From: Bugulina stolonifera
Taxonomy: Eukaryota; Bryozoa; Gymnolaemata; Cheilostomatida; Bugulidae
Reading direction: 5' to 3'
Length of the DNA: 64,000 nt
Assembly (NCBI GenBank): GCA_935421135.1
Contig: OW285193.1
Span: 9,418,496-9,482,495 of the forward strand
How positions within the stretch are numbered: the first letter of the stretch is position 1; each line of letters begins with the position of its first letter. A program made the translations under genes and the position numbers. Under the pieces are notes generated by a model. That model worked only from the letters and a program-made list of their open reading frames with translations, did no database searches and was not told the origin of the DNA. Positions 62,882 through 64,000 of the stretch are shown here, piece by piece.

Positions 62882-64000
62882 ATCATAATCAATATAATGC
62901 ACAGATCTGAATTAAAATAACACAATTAAGCATTAATATGTTATAATATCACAAACAAGAGGTAAGTTAGTAGCAATAATCTAGAATAATTTTCCTTGAT
63001 TAGTTTGGAAGTTAGCTTTCCTTGATCTGTGATGATGAGGAAACTGTAGGGCAGGCTGCAGCTTGTTTGAAGGCTATTTTGCCAGCTTACATAAATTTGG
63101 CAGCCCACAACTAAACCACCCCAGTGACCATTCCACCTCTACACCAGCAGGAAGAAGGATATCATCACTTTCACAAAATCATGAAATATTCATAGATGTA
63201 AAGAAGAAGCAGACATAGAAATAAAGAAAAGAAAACTAAACACTTCAACAATTAGTCAATATCAGGCACAGTATACCTAGCACTAGCATTCTTAATCACA
63301 ATAGATGATAGGAGAGTTGTGAAAGATTGTTGTGAAGACCCATGCAAGGAGACAGATATTGATATTGAAAGAGGGCTGAGGACAAGATTGTGGAGTAAAA
63401 GATGGTTGTTAGAAAGGTGCACGTTTAGTGTTATAATGTGCCGATGGTGTTGGATATACAAAAGAAGTAGCCTAGATGGTGTGTATGTATGATATTGATG
63501 TGGAGTAGACGATGATTGCAGAGTAGCTGGCTTCTCTGTAATGTTGGAAGATTGACTGACAAATAATTTACACATCACAGAAGAGAAGCCTTCCATCATG
63601 ACCCTGTTTGACTATGAATTATCCTGCTAAAGGCTTCCATATTGACTGCTTGCAGCGCTCCATTTTTAGGCAGAGTTTCAGTATAGAGAGTTGAGAGTGA
63701 TCTATGTCTGTAAACAGAAGAGAAAGCAATCATCCAGCGTTTCATATTATTTCATGCTGATATCAAGCAATAAAAGCTAAATTTGATGATCTGAAGCTGT
63801 GGACATTCATTAGTAACAGATTAATGTGACAGATTATTGTGCGAATCTTTTCTGTTGTTGGTTTTGCAAACTTGTGAGAGTATGACTTCTCAACATAACA
63901 AAAACAGTCACATCAAAGGGAGCCTGCAAGAGAGATTATTAGCTGATTAAAGTAGAGTAGGATAGGATTCATAAAAGCATAGACCAGTTATTCATTAGAA
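62882..64000. other. 3' flank of paralogue C; no gene seen
   Basis: Should begin with the 3' UTR of paralogue C. The open frames on the minus strand lack splice sites and recognisable content. Nothing further can be supported. Confidence 0.5.

Overview
The window is nuclear DNA of a multicellular animal. Its genes are split by many short GT-AG introns, it holds conserved animal housekeeping genes (IBA57 C-terminus, CDIPT, NDUFB2), and it is AT-rich and full of eukaryotic transposable-element remnants (a tRNA-derived SINE, non-LTR reverse transcriptase fragments, LTR elements, hAT-type and TA-flanked MITEs) and minisatellites. I see no operons, tRNA genes, rRNA genes or CRISPR arrays. An early-branching invertebrate such as a sponge fits best, but this is an inference I cannot prove from the sequence.

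Layout. 1-12,310 is a housekeeping block: last exon of an IBA57-like gene (+, 470-686); a complete six-exon CDIPT (+, 2,535-5,331); an unrecognised five-exon gene for a 181-residue protein (-, 6,090-8,227); a foldback repeat near 10.6-11.0 kb; and a complete three-exon NDUFB2 (+, 11,378-12,077).

13,301-62,881 holds three paralogues of one large, unusual gene, called A, B and C here. A (-, 13,301-24,839) and B (-, 28,077-40,768) form a recent tandem duplication. C (+, 51,291-62,881) is more diverged and lies head-to-head with B. I reconstructed 19 exons in each. Intron phase is the same at every junction in all three, and every sum of exon lengths is a multiple of three (A 1,260 residues, B 1,266 codons with one internal stop, C 1,105 residues). 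The predicted protein has, in order: an acidic and Pro/Gln-rich N-terminus; a kinase-like domain that keeps HRD...N but has lost the Asp of DFG; a small Cys-rich segment; a caspase/metacaspase-like domain with an SGHGG histidine motif and a DHC cysteine motif; and a conserved C-terminal region of unknown fold. A pseudokinase joined to a caspase-like protease in one polypeptide, present three times, is the main candidate for an undescribed system. It would suit a signal-gated protease, perhaps in immunity or cell death, but that role is inference.

Copy B has an in-frame TAG after the protease domain and has received four insertions that A lacks: a solo LTR, a hAT-type MITE, a 5-kb element and a 1.8-kb LTR element. 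These date the insertions after the duplication. The 10.5 kb between B and C is mostly transposon-derived. 62,882-64,000 shows no gene.
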